NCBI RefSeq assembly: GCF_028551275.1
Contig: NZ_CP117025.1
Span: 2,410,001 to 2,474,000 of the forward strand
Direction: 5' to 3'
DNA from: Sphingomonas hankookensis
Lineage (GTDB): Bacteria; Pseudomonadota; Alphaproteobacteria; Sphingomonadales; Sphingomonadaceae
Length of the DNA: 64,000 bases
The position numbers and the translations under genes are program-made. Of the stretch, positions 1 through 7,333 are shown in pieces (positions within the stretch are counted from its first letter, which is position 1; the number at the start of each line of letters is the position of its first letter). The notes below the pieces were generated by a model, which did not search any database, was not told the origin of the DNA, and saw only the letters and a program-made list of their open reading frames with translations.

Positions 1-2
1 TG

Positions 3-197
3 GAGGATCAGGCGAACAACTATAACTTCTACGCGACCTCGGTCGACGGCACGTACCCCGAAGGGCGCTGGACCGCCGGCCCGACGATGGACGGCCGCGA
101 CGAATTCACCGTGTTCCAGAACAAGCCGCTCGGCCAGGAACCGGTGCTGGGTCCCGCGCGCCCTGACAGCGGCGCACAGGACCAGCAGATCGGCTGA
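3..197 (+). CDS. C-terminal fragment of unrecognised protein
   Basis: The frame is open from the left edge and ends in TGA at 195-197, leaving 64 residues of a protein whose start lies outside the window. The fragment is hydrophilic, with aromatic residues early (YNFYATSVDG) and an acidic, Gln-rich end (GAQDQQIG). No domain can be assigned from this piece. It lies 54 bp upstream of the metallo-hydrolase gene on the same strand, so the two could be co-transcribed. Confidence 0.6.
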   Translation, partial: EDQANNYNFYATSVDGTYPEGRWTAGPTMDGRDEFTVFQNKPLGQEPVLGPARPDSGAQDQQIG

Positions 198-251
198 CGC
201 GACCGGCGGGGATGCCTCACCATCCCCGCCCCTTTGCCAAGGACCGCGTCC

Positions 252-1106
252 ATGCGAATCCATCACCTGAACTGCGGCAGCGACTGCCCCCTGGGCGGGG
301 CGCTGTTCGACGGGCGCAGCCACGGGCTGCTCGGCCATCTCGTCTGCCATTGCCTGTTGATCGAAACCGACGCGCACGGGCTGGTACTGGTCGATACCGG
401 CTATGGCCTGCGCGACGTCGCCCATGCCCATGCCCGCCCCGATCCGCGCATCACCCTGCCATGGCGGATGCTGCTCAACATCCGCCTGCGCGAGGAAGAA
501 ACCGCCATTCGCCAGATCGAGGCGCTCGGCTTTCGCGCACAGGACGTGCGGCACATCGTGCTGACCCATCTCGATTTCGATCACGCCGGCGGGCTGGAGG
601 ATTTCCCGCACGCGACCGTCCACGTCATGCAGCGTGAATATGACGACGCGACCAGACCCAAGACCGGCATCGTCGCGCGCAATCGCTGGCGCACGCGCCA
701 GTTCGACGACGTCCGTCATTGGCGCGGCTATGGTGCGCCGGGCGAGCCGTGGTTCGGTTTCGACGCGGTCCGCGATCTCGACGGGTTACCGTCCGACATC
801 CTCCTCGTCCCCTTACCCGGGCATAGCTGGGGCCATGCCGGGGTGGCCGTACGCGGCGATGACGGCCGGTGGCTGCTCCACGCCGGCGACGCCTATTTCT
901 ACCGGGGCGAGATGCGTCGGGCGCGCCGCCGCTGCACCCCCGGGCTGCGCGCCTATCAGCGCTTGATGCAGGTCGATGCCGATCGCCGCATGGCGAACCA
1001 GGAGCGCCTGCGCGCCCTGTCCGTCGACCAACGGGGCGACTTCAGCATCGTGTGTGCCCATGATCCGGTCGAGCTGGAGCACTGTCAGGCCGGAACGCCG
1101 CTCTGA
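252..1106 (+). CDS. MBL-fold metallo-hydrolase
   Basis: The 284-residue product has the metallo-beta-lactamase fold signature THLDFDHAGG near residues 105-114. The expected HxHxDH is H106-x-D108-x-D110-H111, so the second zinc-binding histidine is replaced by Asp. Further probable metal ligands are the His in PGHSWGHAG, the Asp in LHAGDAYF and the His in CAHDP near the C-terminus. The family includes lactonases (AHL-lactonase-like), glyoxalases and related hydrolases; the substrate cannot be told here. No signal peptide is visible, so it is probably cytoplasmic. The ATG at 252 is preferred over the in-frame TTG at 234 because family members begin close to this MRIHHL segment. It is probably a single gene or distal to the unknown upstream gene. 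Confidence 0.85.
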   Translation: MRIHHLNCGSDCPLGGALFDGRSHGLLGHLVCHCLLIETDAHGLVLVDTGYGLRDVAHAHARPDPRITLPWRMLLNIRLREEETAIRQIEALGFRAQDVRHIVLTHLDFDHAGGLEDFPHATVHVMQREYDDATRPKTGIVARNRWRTRQFDDVRHWRGYGAPGEPWFGFDAVRDLDGLPSDILLVPLPGHSWGHAGVAVRGDDGRWLLHAGDAYFYRGEMRRARRRCTPGLRAYQRLMQVDADRRMANQERLRALSVDQRGDFSIVCAHDPVELEHCQAGTPL

Positions 1107-1253
1107 TCCTGCGCTGGGTCGTGACGGGGCAGGCCACACCGACGGCCCGACCCCGCGGGTAACCGGCCGTCCGTTTCGATAACGATATCCCCTTGCCGCC
1201 CCGGAAAGGGTGTGGTGTACTGGCAATACACTACATAACGGGGGGACAAGGCC

Positions 1254-3257
1254 ATGCGTACGTCAATTCTGCTGGGATCGTTGAGCGGGGCGGCACTGCT
1301 GTCGATCGCGGGCGCGGCCTATGCCGCCCCGACGGGCGACGTGCCGCTGATCGAGCGTACCAAGCTCTTCGGCAACCCCACGCGCACCAACGGCCGGCTG
1401 TCGCCCGATGGCAAATGGCTCGCCTTCATCGCGCCGCAGGGGGGCGTGCAGAACATCTGGGTCGCGCCGGTCGACCGCCCGAACGAAGCCCGCGCCCTGA
1501 CCGCCGAGACGAAGCGCCCGATCCGATCCTATTTCTGGTCGCCGGATTCGCGGCAGATCCTGTTCGTGAACGACAAGGGCGGCGACGAGAATTTCCTGCT
1601 CTACGGCGTCGACCTGACGACCGGCCGGCAACGGGCGCTGACTCCGTTCGAAAAGACGACCGTGCAGGTCATCGGCATGTCCGACACGATCAAGGACCGT
1701 ATCCTCCTCGGCGTCAACAATCGCGACCCGCGCTGGCACGACGTACAGGAACTGAACCTGGCCACCGGCAAGTTGACGCCGGTGCTTCAGAATGACGGCT
1801 ATGCCGGCTTCATCACCGACGACCAGCTGCGCGTGCGCATCGCCGTAAAGCCGCGCGCCGACAGCGGCATGGACTATTACCGGGTGACCGACAACAAGGT
1901 GGAGGCGACCCCCTTCACCCGCGTCGATTATGAAGATGCCTCGACGACCATCCCCTATGGTTTCACCACCGATGGCAAGACGCTCTATTGGGGCGACGCC
2001 CGCGGCCGCGATACCGTCGCGCTGCTGGCGCAGGACATGGCGACCGGGAAGTTCACCACCATCGGCGCGAGCGACCGGGCCGATGTCGGCGCCGGGCTGA
2101 CCAATCCGAAGACCGGCGTCGTGGAGGCGTATTCCGTCAACTTCCACCGCAATGAATATGTCCCGGTCGGCGAAGCGGTGAAGGCGGACCTCGCCTTCCT
2201 GAAGGCGCAGAACAAGGGCGAATTCTATATCGGCACCCGCACCGATGCCGACGACAAATGGCTCGTCACCTTCGATCCGGTCAGCGCGCCGTCGTCCACC
2301 TGGCTCTACGACCGTCGCGCCCGCAAACTGACCGCGCTCTACACCCCGCGTCCCGAACTGGTCGGCGCACCGCTGGTCGGCATGGAACCGGTCGACATTC
2401 CGACCCGCGACGGGCTGTCGATGGTCAGCTATCTGACCCGGCCCAAAGGCGCGACCGGCGCCACGCCGATGGTGCTGCTCGTCCATGGCGGACCCTGGGG
2501 CCGCGACAGCTATGGCTATAACGGCTATCACCAATGGCTCGCCAATCGCGGCTATGCGGTGCTGTCGGTCAACTTCCGTGCCTCGACCGGGTTCGGGAAG
2601 AAATTCGTGCAGGCCGGCGACCGGCAATGGGGCCGCAAGATGCACGACGACCTGATCGACGCCGTCGACTGGGCGGTGAAGCGCGGTGTCACGACCAGCG
2701 ACAAGGTCGCGATCATGGGCGGTTCCTATGGCGGCTATGCGACGCTCGCCGGGCTGACGATGACGCCCGACAAGTTCGCCTGCGGCGTCGATATCGTCGG
2801 CCCGTCGAACCTGTTCACCCTGCTCAAGACCATTCCGCCCTATTGGGAGGCGGGCAAGCAGCAGATGTACCGCCGCATGGGCGATCCGACCACGCCGGAG
2901 GGTCAGGCGCTGCTGAAGGAACGCAGCCCGCTGACCTATGCCGATGCGATCAAGCGGCCGCTGCTGATCGGACAGGGCGCCAACGATCCCCGCGTCAACG
3001 TGGCCGAAAGCGACCAGATCGTCGCCGCGATGCAGGCGAAGAAGATTCCGGTCACCTATGTCGTCTTTCCCGACGAAGGCCATGGCTTCGCCCGCCCGGC
3101 GAACAACATCGCCTTCAACGCGGTGGCGGAGAATTTCCTCGCCAAATGCCTCGGCGGCCGCGCCGAACCGATCGGCGGCGCGCTGGCCGCCTCGACCGCG
3201 CAGGTGAAGGCCGGCAGTGTAGAGGGCGCGGTAGCGCCGGGCGCCAAGGGCAACTGA
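1254..3257 (+). CDS. S9 family prolyl-oligopeptidase-like secreted peptidase
   Basis: This 667-residue protein begins with a signal peptide (hydrophobic stretch then AYAAP) and is therefore exported, probably to the periplasm. Residues about 40-370 contain WD/TolB-like propeller segments (SPDGKWLAF, WSPDSRQI). The C-terminal alpha/beta-hydrolase domain has the nucleophile elbow GGSYGGY with Ser491, followed by Asp578 (GANDPR) and His610 (DEGHGF), which completes the catalytic triad of the S9 family. The family cleaves peptides, often dipeptides or acylaminoacyl peptides. The last 50 residues (Gly/Ala-rich) extend beyond the fold. The gene is convergent with cobA, and the unusually long cobA frame overlaps its last 202 bp. 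Confidence 0.93.
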   Translation: MRTSILLGSLSGAALLSIAGAAYAAPTGDVPLIERTKLFGNPTRTNGRLSPDGKWLAFIAPQGGVQNIWVAPVDRPNEARALTAETKRPIRSYFWSPDSRQILFVNDKGGDENFLLYGVDLTTGRQRALTPFEKTTVQVIGMSDTIKDRILLGVNNRDPRWHDVQELNLATGKLTPVLQNDGYAGFITDDQLRVRIAVKPRADSGMDYYRVTDNKVEATPFTRVDYEDASTTIPYGFTTDGKTLYWGDARGRDTVALLAQDMATGKFTTIGASDRADVGAGLTNPKTGVVEAYSVNFHRNEYVPVGEAVKADLAFLKAQNKGEFYIGTRTDADDKWLVTFDPVSAPSSTWLYDRRARKLTALYTPRPELVGAPLVGMEPVDIPTRDGLSMVSYLTRPKGATGATPMVLLVHGGPWGRDSYGYNGYHQWLANRGYAVLSVNFRASTGFGKKFVQAGDRQWGRKMHDDLIDAVDWAVKRGVTTSDKVAIMGGSYGGYATLAGLTMTPDKFACGVDIVGPSNLFTLLKTIPPYWEAGKQQMYRRMGDPTTPEGQALLKERSPLTYADAIKRPLLIGQGANDPRVNVAESDQIVAAMQAKKIPVTYVVFPDEGHGFARPANNIAFNAVAENFLAKCLGGRAEPIGGALAASTAQVKAGSVEGAVAPGAKGN

Positions 3258-4303
3258 CCTGCGCAGCACCGCCATGCCCTTCGGCATGGCGGTGCCCCCT
3301 TCCCGCCAAACGTCACCCCGGGCTTGACCCGGGGTCCCGCTTTTCCAGCGAAATGCTCCGCGAGCAACGGATCCTCCCCGGCACGGGGAAGGGGACCATG
3401 CGCAGCATGGTGGAGGGGGCGTCCGCATACGGCACCGTTGCTTTGCGCAATGAATCCCCTCCACCATCGCCTCCGGCGACGGTCCCCCTCCCCGTACCGG
3501 GGAGGATACTTGCTAGCCCGCTCTATCCGACGACCGAAAGTGCCGTCCCCCGCGCGACCCTCGACGGCGCGCCCCCGCCACCGCCTCCCCACGATCAACA
3601 CCGCCGGATCACTCGCACTGATCGCCTCGACCAGAAACGCCAGCGCCGACAGCCGCCCGCGAATGATCCGTTCATCCGGCAACGACGCATTGACCACCAC
3701 CAGCACCGGCGTCTCCGCCGCGCGCCCGGCCGCGATCAGTTGCTGCGCCACCGTCGCCGCCGCCGCCCGCCCCATATAGATCGCCAGCGTCGCATCGGGT
3801 GCGGCCAGCACGTCCCAGTCGAGATCGATCGGCTGTCCCGCCTGCGCATGCGCCGTGACCAGCGTCAGCCGCCGCGCGATCCCGCGCAGCGTCAGGCTGG
3901 TGCCCGCCGACGCCACCGCCGCGCTCGCCGCCGTAATCCCCGGACAGATGCGGACCGCGACGCCGGCGGCGTTGCAGGCGGCAACCTCCTCCGCCGTCCG
4001 GCCGAAGATCGCCGGATCGCCGCCCTTCAACCGCACGATCCGCTTGCCCGACAGCGCGGCGGCGACGATCAGCGCATCGATCGTTCCCTGATCCTTCGAA
4101 TGCCGCCCGGACCGCTTGCCGACGCTGACCCGCTCGGCACCCGGCGCGATCAGGTCGAGCACGCCCGGCCCGACCAATGCGTCGTAGAACACGACCTCGG
4201 CCGCGCCGATCAGCCGCGCCGCCTTGCGCGTCAACAGGTCGGGATCGCCCGGCCCCGCCCCCACCAGCCACACCGACCCGGCGGGAAAATCGTCATGCGG
4301 CAT
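3056..4303 (-). CDS. cobA: uroporphyrinogen-III C-methyltransferase with aberrant C-terminal extension
   Basis: CobA/SumT transfers two methyl groups from SAM to uroporphyrinogen III to give precorrin-2, the precursor of siroheme, the cofactor of nitrite reductase NirB. The N-terminal part has the family motifs: VWLVGAGPGDPDLLT at about residue 10, VSVGKR, RLKGGDPAIFGR and CPGITAA, then LAIYMG. The gene starts at ATG 4303, overlapping the nasA stop by 11 nt, and so ends the nitrate operon. The recognisable enzyme finishes near DPAVLIVGR (position about 3585, residue about 240). The frame then continues with no stop for about 170 codons, through a dispersed repeat (3312-3508) and antisense to the S9 peptidase. 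Typical CobA proteins are 250-280 residues, so the tail is probably non-functional. Confidence 0.9.
   Translation of the reverse strand: MPHDDFPAGSVWLVGAGPGDPDLLTRKAARLIGAAEVVFYDALVGPGVLDLIAPGAERVSVGKRSGRHSKDQGTIDALIVAAALSGKRIVRLKGGDPAIFGRTAEEVAACNAAGVAVRICPGITAASAAVASAGTSLTLRGIARRLTLVTAHAQAGQPIDLDWDVLAAPDATLAIYMGRAAAATVAQQLIAAGRAAETPVLVVVNASLPDERIIRGRLSALAFLVEAISASDPAVLIVGRRWRGRAVEGRAGDGTFGRRIERASKYPPRYGEGDRRRRRWWRGFIAQSNGAVCGRPLHHAAHGPLPRAGEDPLLAEHFAGKAGPRVKPGVTFGGKGAPPCRRAWRCCAGQLPLAPGATAPSTLPAFTCAVEAASAPPIGSARPPRHLARKFSATALKAMLFAGRAKPWPSSGKTT
3312..3508. repeat. composite dispersed intergenic repeat inside the cobA 3' end
   Basis: Two repeat units sit side by side. The first, at 3312-3341, is a near-palindrome built on CCCCGGGCTTGACCCGGGG and recurs at 25267-25294. 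The second is a large inverted repeat whose arms, 3371-3419 and 3456-3508, contain TCCTCCCCG...CGGGGA and ATGGTGGAGGGG with its complement. Such units are typical dispersed elements of sphingomonad genomes. Here the element lies between the conserved end of cobA and the S9 peptidase stop and removes the cobA terminus. Confidence 0.75.
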
Positions 4304-6881
4304 GGGTCTTCTCCTCGGTAAGCAGGCGGGCGAGTGCCGGGCGACACGATCCACAATTGGTCCCGGCGCCGATCGCCGCGCCGATCGCGGCGACATCGGC
4401 CAGCCGTTGATCCCGGATCGCTGCGACGATGGTCCGCATGCCGATATCGAAACAGGAACAGATGATCGGCCCACGATCGACCGCCGCGCCCGGCGCACGT
4501 CCGGCCAGCACCGTCGGCGCGGCCTGCGCCTCGCTCAGTTGCCCGATCAGCCAGTCGCGGCTCGGCAGCTCCCCGCGCTCGGTCACGAACAGCGCGGCGA
4601 CCAGCCGCCCTTCGGCCAGCACCGCGATCCGCCGCGTGCCCCGCGCCCGGTCGACCGCCTCGATCCGCTCGCCGGCCGGCAGGCACGCCTCCAGCCGCGC
4701 GGCATCGCCATTGCCGGCCAGCTCCCACAGGCTCCCCGCCGGCACCGCCACCCGCGTCGCCCACAGGCAGTCGGGACGGCGCACCGGCTCGCCCGCGACG
4801 ATCAGGAAGCCGCGCCATTCGGTGGCAACCGCGCCGATGTTGGCGGGGGTCGACTTGAACCCCGGCTGGCCGGAAACCGGATCGGTCAACGGCCGCGGCA
4901 GCAACCCCGTGCGCCCGCCGCTCGACGTCCGGTCGGTCCAATGGATCGGGGTGAACAGCTCGCCCGGCCGCTGGCTGTCGGTGACCTGCACCCGGTACAG
5001 GCTCTCCCCCTGCGGCGTCGCCAACCGCGCCAGGCCGCCATCGACCAGTTCCAGCCGGCGGGCGTCGTCCGGATGCACCTCGACCAGCGGCTCCTCGCGA
5101 TGCCGTGCCAACTTCGGCGCCAATCCGGTCCGCGTCATCGTATGCCACTGATCCCGGTACCGCCCGGTGTTCAGCGTCAGCGGCCAGTCCTTGAGCGGCT
5201 CCGAAATCGCCTTCTGCGTAACCTTCACCAACTTCGCCCGCCCGTCCCCGGTCGGGAAGCGCCCATCCGCAAACGGCTTGCCCCCCCACCGGAACGGCGT
5301 CATCGCATCATACTCGGCATTGCCGCCCGCACCGTGCCCGGCCAGCGAAAACAGCCGCTTACCGTCATTGCGATAGGTCGACAGCCGGACATGCTCGCGC
5401 CAGATCTCCGCCGGCCGGTCGTAGGCGAAGGCGGTCTTCCACCCCATGCGCCGGGCGACTTCCTTGATGATCCACCAGTCGGGCTTCGCTTCGCCCGGCA
5501 GCGGGAACAGCGCCCGCTGGCGACTGACCGTCCGGTCGCTGTTGGTGACCGTCCCGTCCTTCTCCCCCCACGCCGCCGCCGGCAGCCGGACATGGGCAAA
5601 GGCCGACGTATCGGTGTCGGCGATCACGTCGCTCACCACCACGAACGGACACCCCGCCAGCGCTTCGCGCACCCGCCCCGCATCGGGCATCGACACGGCG
5701 GGGTTGGTCGCCATCACCCACAACGCCTTGATCCGGCCATGGCCCAGCTCGCGGAACAGGTCGACCGCCTTCAGCCCCGGCTTGGTCGCCATGGTCGGCG
5801 ACGCCCAGAAGCGTTGGACGAGCGCCCGGTTTTCCTCGGCAAAATCCATGTGCGCCGCCAGCGTCGAGGCGAGCCCGCCGACCTCGCGCCCACCCATTGC
5901 ATTGGGCTGCCCCGTGATCGAAAAGGGCTGCGCGCCGGGCTTGCCGATACGCCCGGTCGCGAGGTGGACGTTGATGATCGCGTTCACCTGGTCGGTGCCG
6001 GTCAGCGACTGGTTCACCCCCTGGCTGAACATGGTCACGGTCCGCGGAGTCGCCGCGAACCATTCGTAGAAGCGGCGCAGATCGGCGGCAGGCACATCGC
6101 AGGCCCGGGCAACCGACCACAGGTCGCTGCCCTCACCCACCTGCTCCCAAAAGCCGTCGGGCGTCATCACATGCCGGTCGAGGAAATCGGTATCGAGCGC
6201 CCCCGCCTCGCGACACCACGCCAGCAGCCCATTCATCAACGCCACATCGCTGCCCGGCCGGATGGCGAGGTCCAGGTCGGCCTGCTCGGCGGTCTCGGTG
6301 CGGCGCGGATCGATCACGACCAGCCTGGCGCCCGCATCGCAGCGCGCCCGGATCCGTTGATAGACGATCGGATGGCACCATGCGGTGTTCGACCCGATGA
6401 GCACGATCAGGTCGGCGACGTCGAGATCGTCATAGGATGCCGGAACGACATCCTCGCCGAATGCCCGCATGTGCCCGGCCACCGCGCTCGACATGCACAG
6501 CCGCGAATTGGTGTCGATATGCGCCGACCCGATGAACCCCTTCATCAGCTTGTTGGCGACGTAATAATCCTCGGTCAGCAGCTGGCCCGAGACATAGAAG
6601 GCGACGCTGCCCGGCCCATGCCGCTCGATCGTCTCGCGGAACCGGCGCGCGACCTGATCGAGCGCCTTGTCCCAACTCGCCCGCCGCTTACCGATCATCG
6701 GATGGAGCAACCGCCCCTCCAGCCCGACCGTCTCGCCCAGGTGCGTGCCCTTGGAACAAAGCTTCCCGCGATTGGCCGGGTGGTCCAGATCGCCCTCGAT
6801 CCGCACGCTGCGCTCACCGGTGACGGTCGCGCGAATGCCGCAGCCGACGCCGCAATAGGCGCAGGTGGTGCGTACAGTCAT
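4293..6881 (-). CDS. nasA: assimilatory nitrate reductase catalytic subunit
   Basis: NasA reduces nitrate to nitrite in the cytoplasm using a Mo-bis-MGD cofactor and iron-sulfur clusters. The 862-residue protein starts with the 4Fe-4S motif CAYCGVGC followed by GKLCSKG, then molybdopterin oxidoreductase segments (SNTAWCHPI, SQGVNQSLTGTDQVNA, GQPNAMGGREVGGLA). The C-terminus has a BFD-like [2Fe-2S] domain (CSCF and CGSCRPA within the last 60 residues), as in assimilatory rather than periplasmic enzymes. There is no twin-arginine signal, which supports cytoplasmic location. It follows nirD after a 113-bp spacer containing a repeat, and overlaps cobA by 11 nt. No separate NADH- or ferredoxin-linked NasB/NasC reductase subunit is present in the window, so the electron donor is unclear. 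Confidence 0.95.
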   Translation of the reverse strand: MTVRTTCAYCGVGCGIRATVTGERSVRIEGDLDHPANRGKLCSKGTHLGETVGLEGRLLHPMIGKRRASWDKALDQVARRFRETIERHGPGSVAFYVSGQLLTEDYYVANKLMKGFIGSAHIDTNSRLCMSSAVAGHMRAFGEDVVPASYDDLDVADLIVLIGSNTAWCHPIVYQRIRARCDAGARLVVIDPRRTETAEQADLDLAIRPGSDVALMNGLLAWCREAGALDTDFLDRHVMTPDGFWEQVGEGSDLWSVARACDVPAADLRRFYEWFAATPRTVTMFSQGVNQSLTGTDQVNAIINVHLATGRIGKPGAQPFSITGQPNAMGGREVGGLASTLAAHMDFAEENRALVQRFWASPTMATKPGLKAVDLFRELGHGRIKALWVMATNPAVSMPDAGRVREALAGCPFVVVSDVIADTDTSAFAHVRLPAAAWGEKDGTVTNSDRTVSRQRALFPLPGEAKPDWWIIKEVARRMGWKTAFAYDRPAEIWREHVRLSTYRNDGKRLFSLAGHGAGGNAEYDAMTPFRWGGKPFADGRFPTGDGRAKLVKVTQKAISEPLKDWPLTLNTGRYRDQWHTMTRTGLAPKLARHREEPLVEVHPDDARRLELVDGGLARLATPQGESLYRVQVTDSQRPGELFTPIHWTDRTSSGGRTGLLPRPLTDPVSGQPGFKSTPANIGAVATEWRGFLIVAGEPVRRPDCLWATRVAVPAGSLWELAGNGDAARLEACLPAGERIEAVDRARGTRRIAVLAEGRLVAALFVTERGELPSRDWLIGQLSEAQAAPTVLAGRAPGAAVDRGPIICSCFDIGMRTIVAAIRDQRLADVAAIGAAIGAGTNCGSCRPALARLLTEEKTHAA

Positions 6882-6885
6882 CTAG

Positions 6886-6985
6886 CCCTCTCCCAGAAGG
6901 GGAGAGGGTTGGGAGAGGGGCGTTCCCGCAAGCGCTTGCCTCGGTGAGACACCCGCCCCCCTCCCCTTCCGGGTGAGGGCTTTTC
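6886..6985. repeat. dispersed CCCTCTCCC-type repeat between nirD and nasA
   Basis: The spacer between nasA and nirD is almost filled by C/G-rich units: CCCTCTCCC...GGGGAGAGGG at 6886-6909, a further GGGAGAGGGG at 6911-6920, and CCCTCCCCTTCCGGGTGAGGG at about 6959-6979. These can pair into hairpins. The type is a common non-coding repeat in sphingomonad intergenic regions. Its position within an operon may affect mRNA stability or read-through between nirD and nasA, which is inference. Confidence 0.6.
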
Positions 6986-6994
6986 CAATCCCGC

Positions 6995-7333
6995 TCACGC
7001 CGCCGCCTGCAACGTGGAAGCCCGACAGATCAGCACCCGTCCACCGCTCACCTTGACCGGCACGGTCGGCGTACACCCGCGATCCTCGCCCAGCGCTTCG
7101 CCGGTCGTCAGTGAAATCCTCCAGTTATGCAGCGGGCACGCCACCGCGCCGCCATGGACGATCCCCTGCGACAGCTTGCCATGCTTGTGCGGGCAACGGT
7201 CGCGCAGCGCGAACACCTTGCCCTCGCCGGTGCGGAACACCGCGATATCGTCGCCGCCATCAACCTGCACCGTGCGGCTGCCGCGCAGGGGGATTTCCTC
7301 GACCCAGCCGATATCGAGCCACTCGCCGATCAT
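6995..7333 (-). CDS. nirD: nitrite reductase (NADH) small subunit, Rieske type
   Basis: NirD is the small Rieske-like subunit that works with NirB in cytoplasmic NADH-dependent reduction of nitrite to ammonium. The 112-residue protein carries a full Rieske [2Fe-2S] motif, CPHKHG then CPLHNW about 16 residues later, so unlike cluster-free NirD forms it should bind a cluster. The start ATG at 7333 overlaps the nirB stop in an ATGA arrangement, indicating translational coupling. In-frame codons further upstream fall inside nirB and are not used. Confidence 0.93.
   Translation of the reverse strand: MIGEWLDIGWVEEIPLRGSRTVQVDGGDDIAVFRTGEGKVFALRDRCPHKHGKLSQGIVHGGAVACPLHNWRISLTTGEALGEDRGCTPTVPVKVSGGRVLICRASTLQAAA

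Noticed and set aside
4224..6947. Long open frame (about 900 codons) on the plus strand opposite nasA
   Set aside because: High-GC codon bias leaves the opposite strand open; the translation is Arg/Pro-rich with no domain, and nasA on the minus strand is a clear full-length enzyme.
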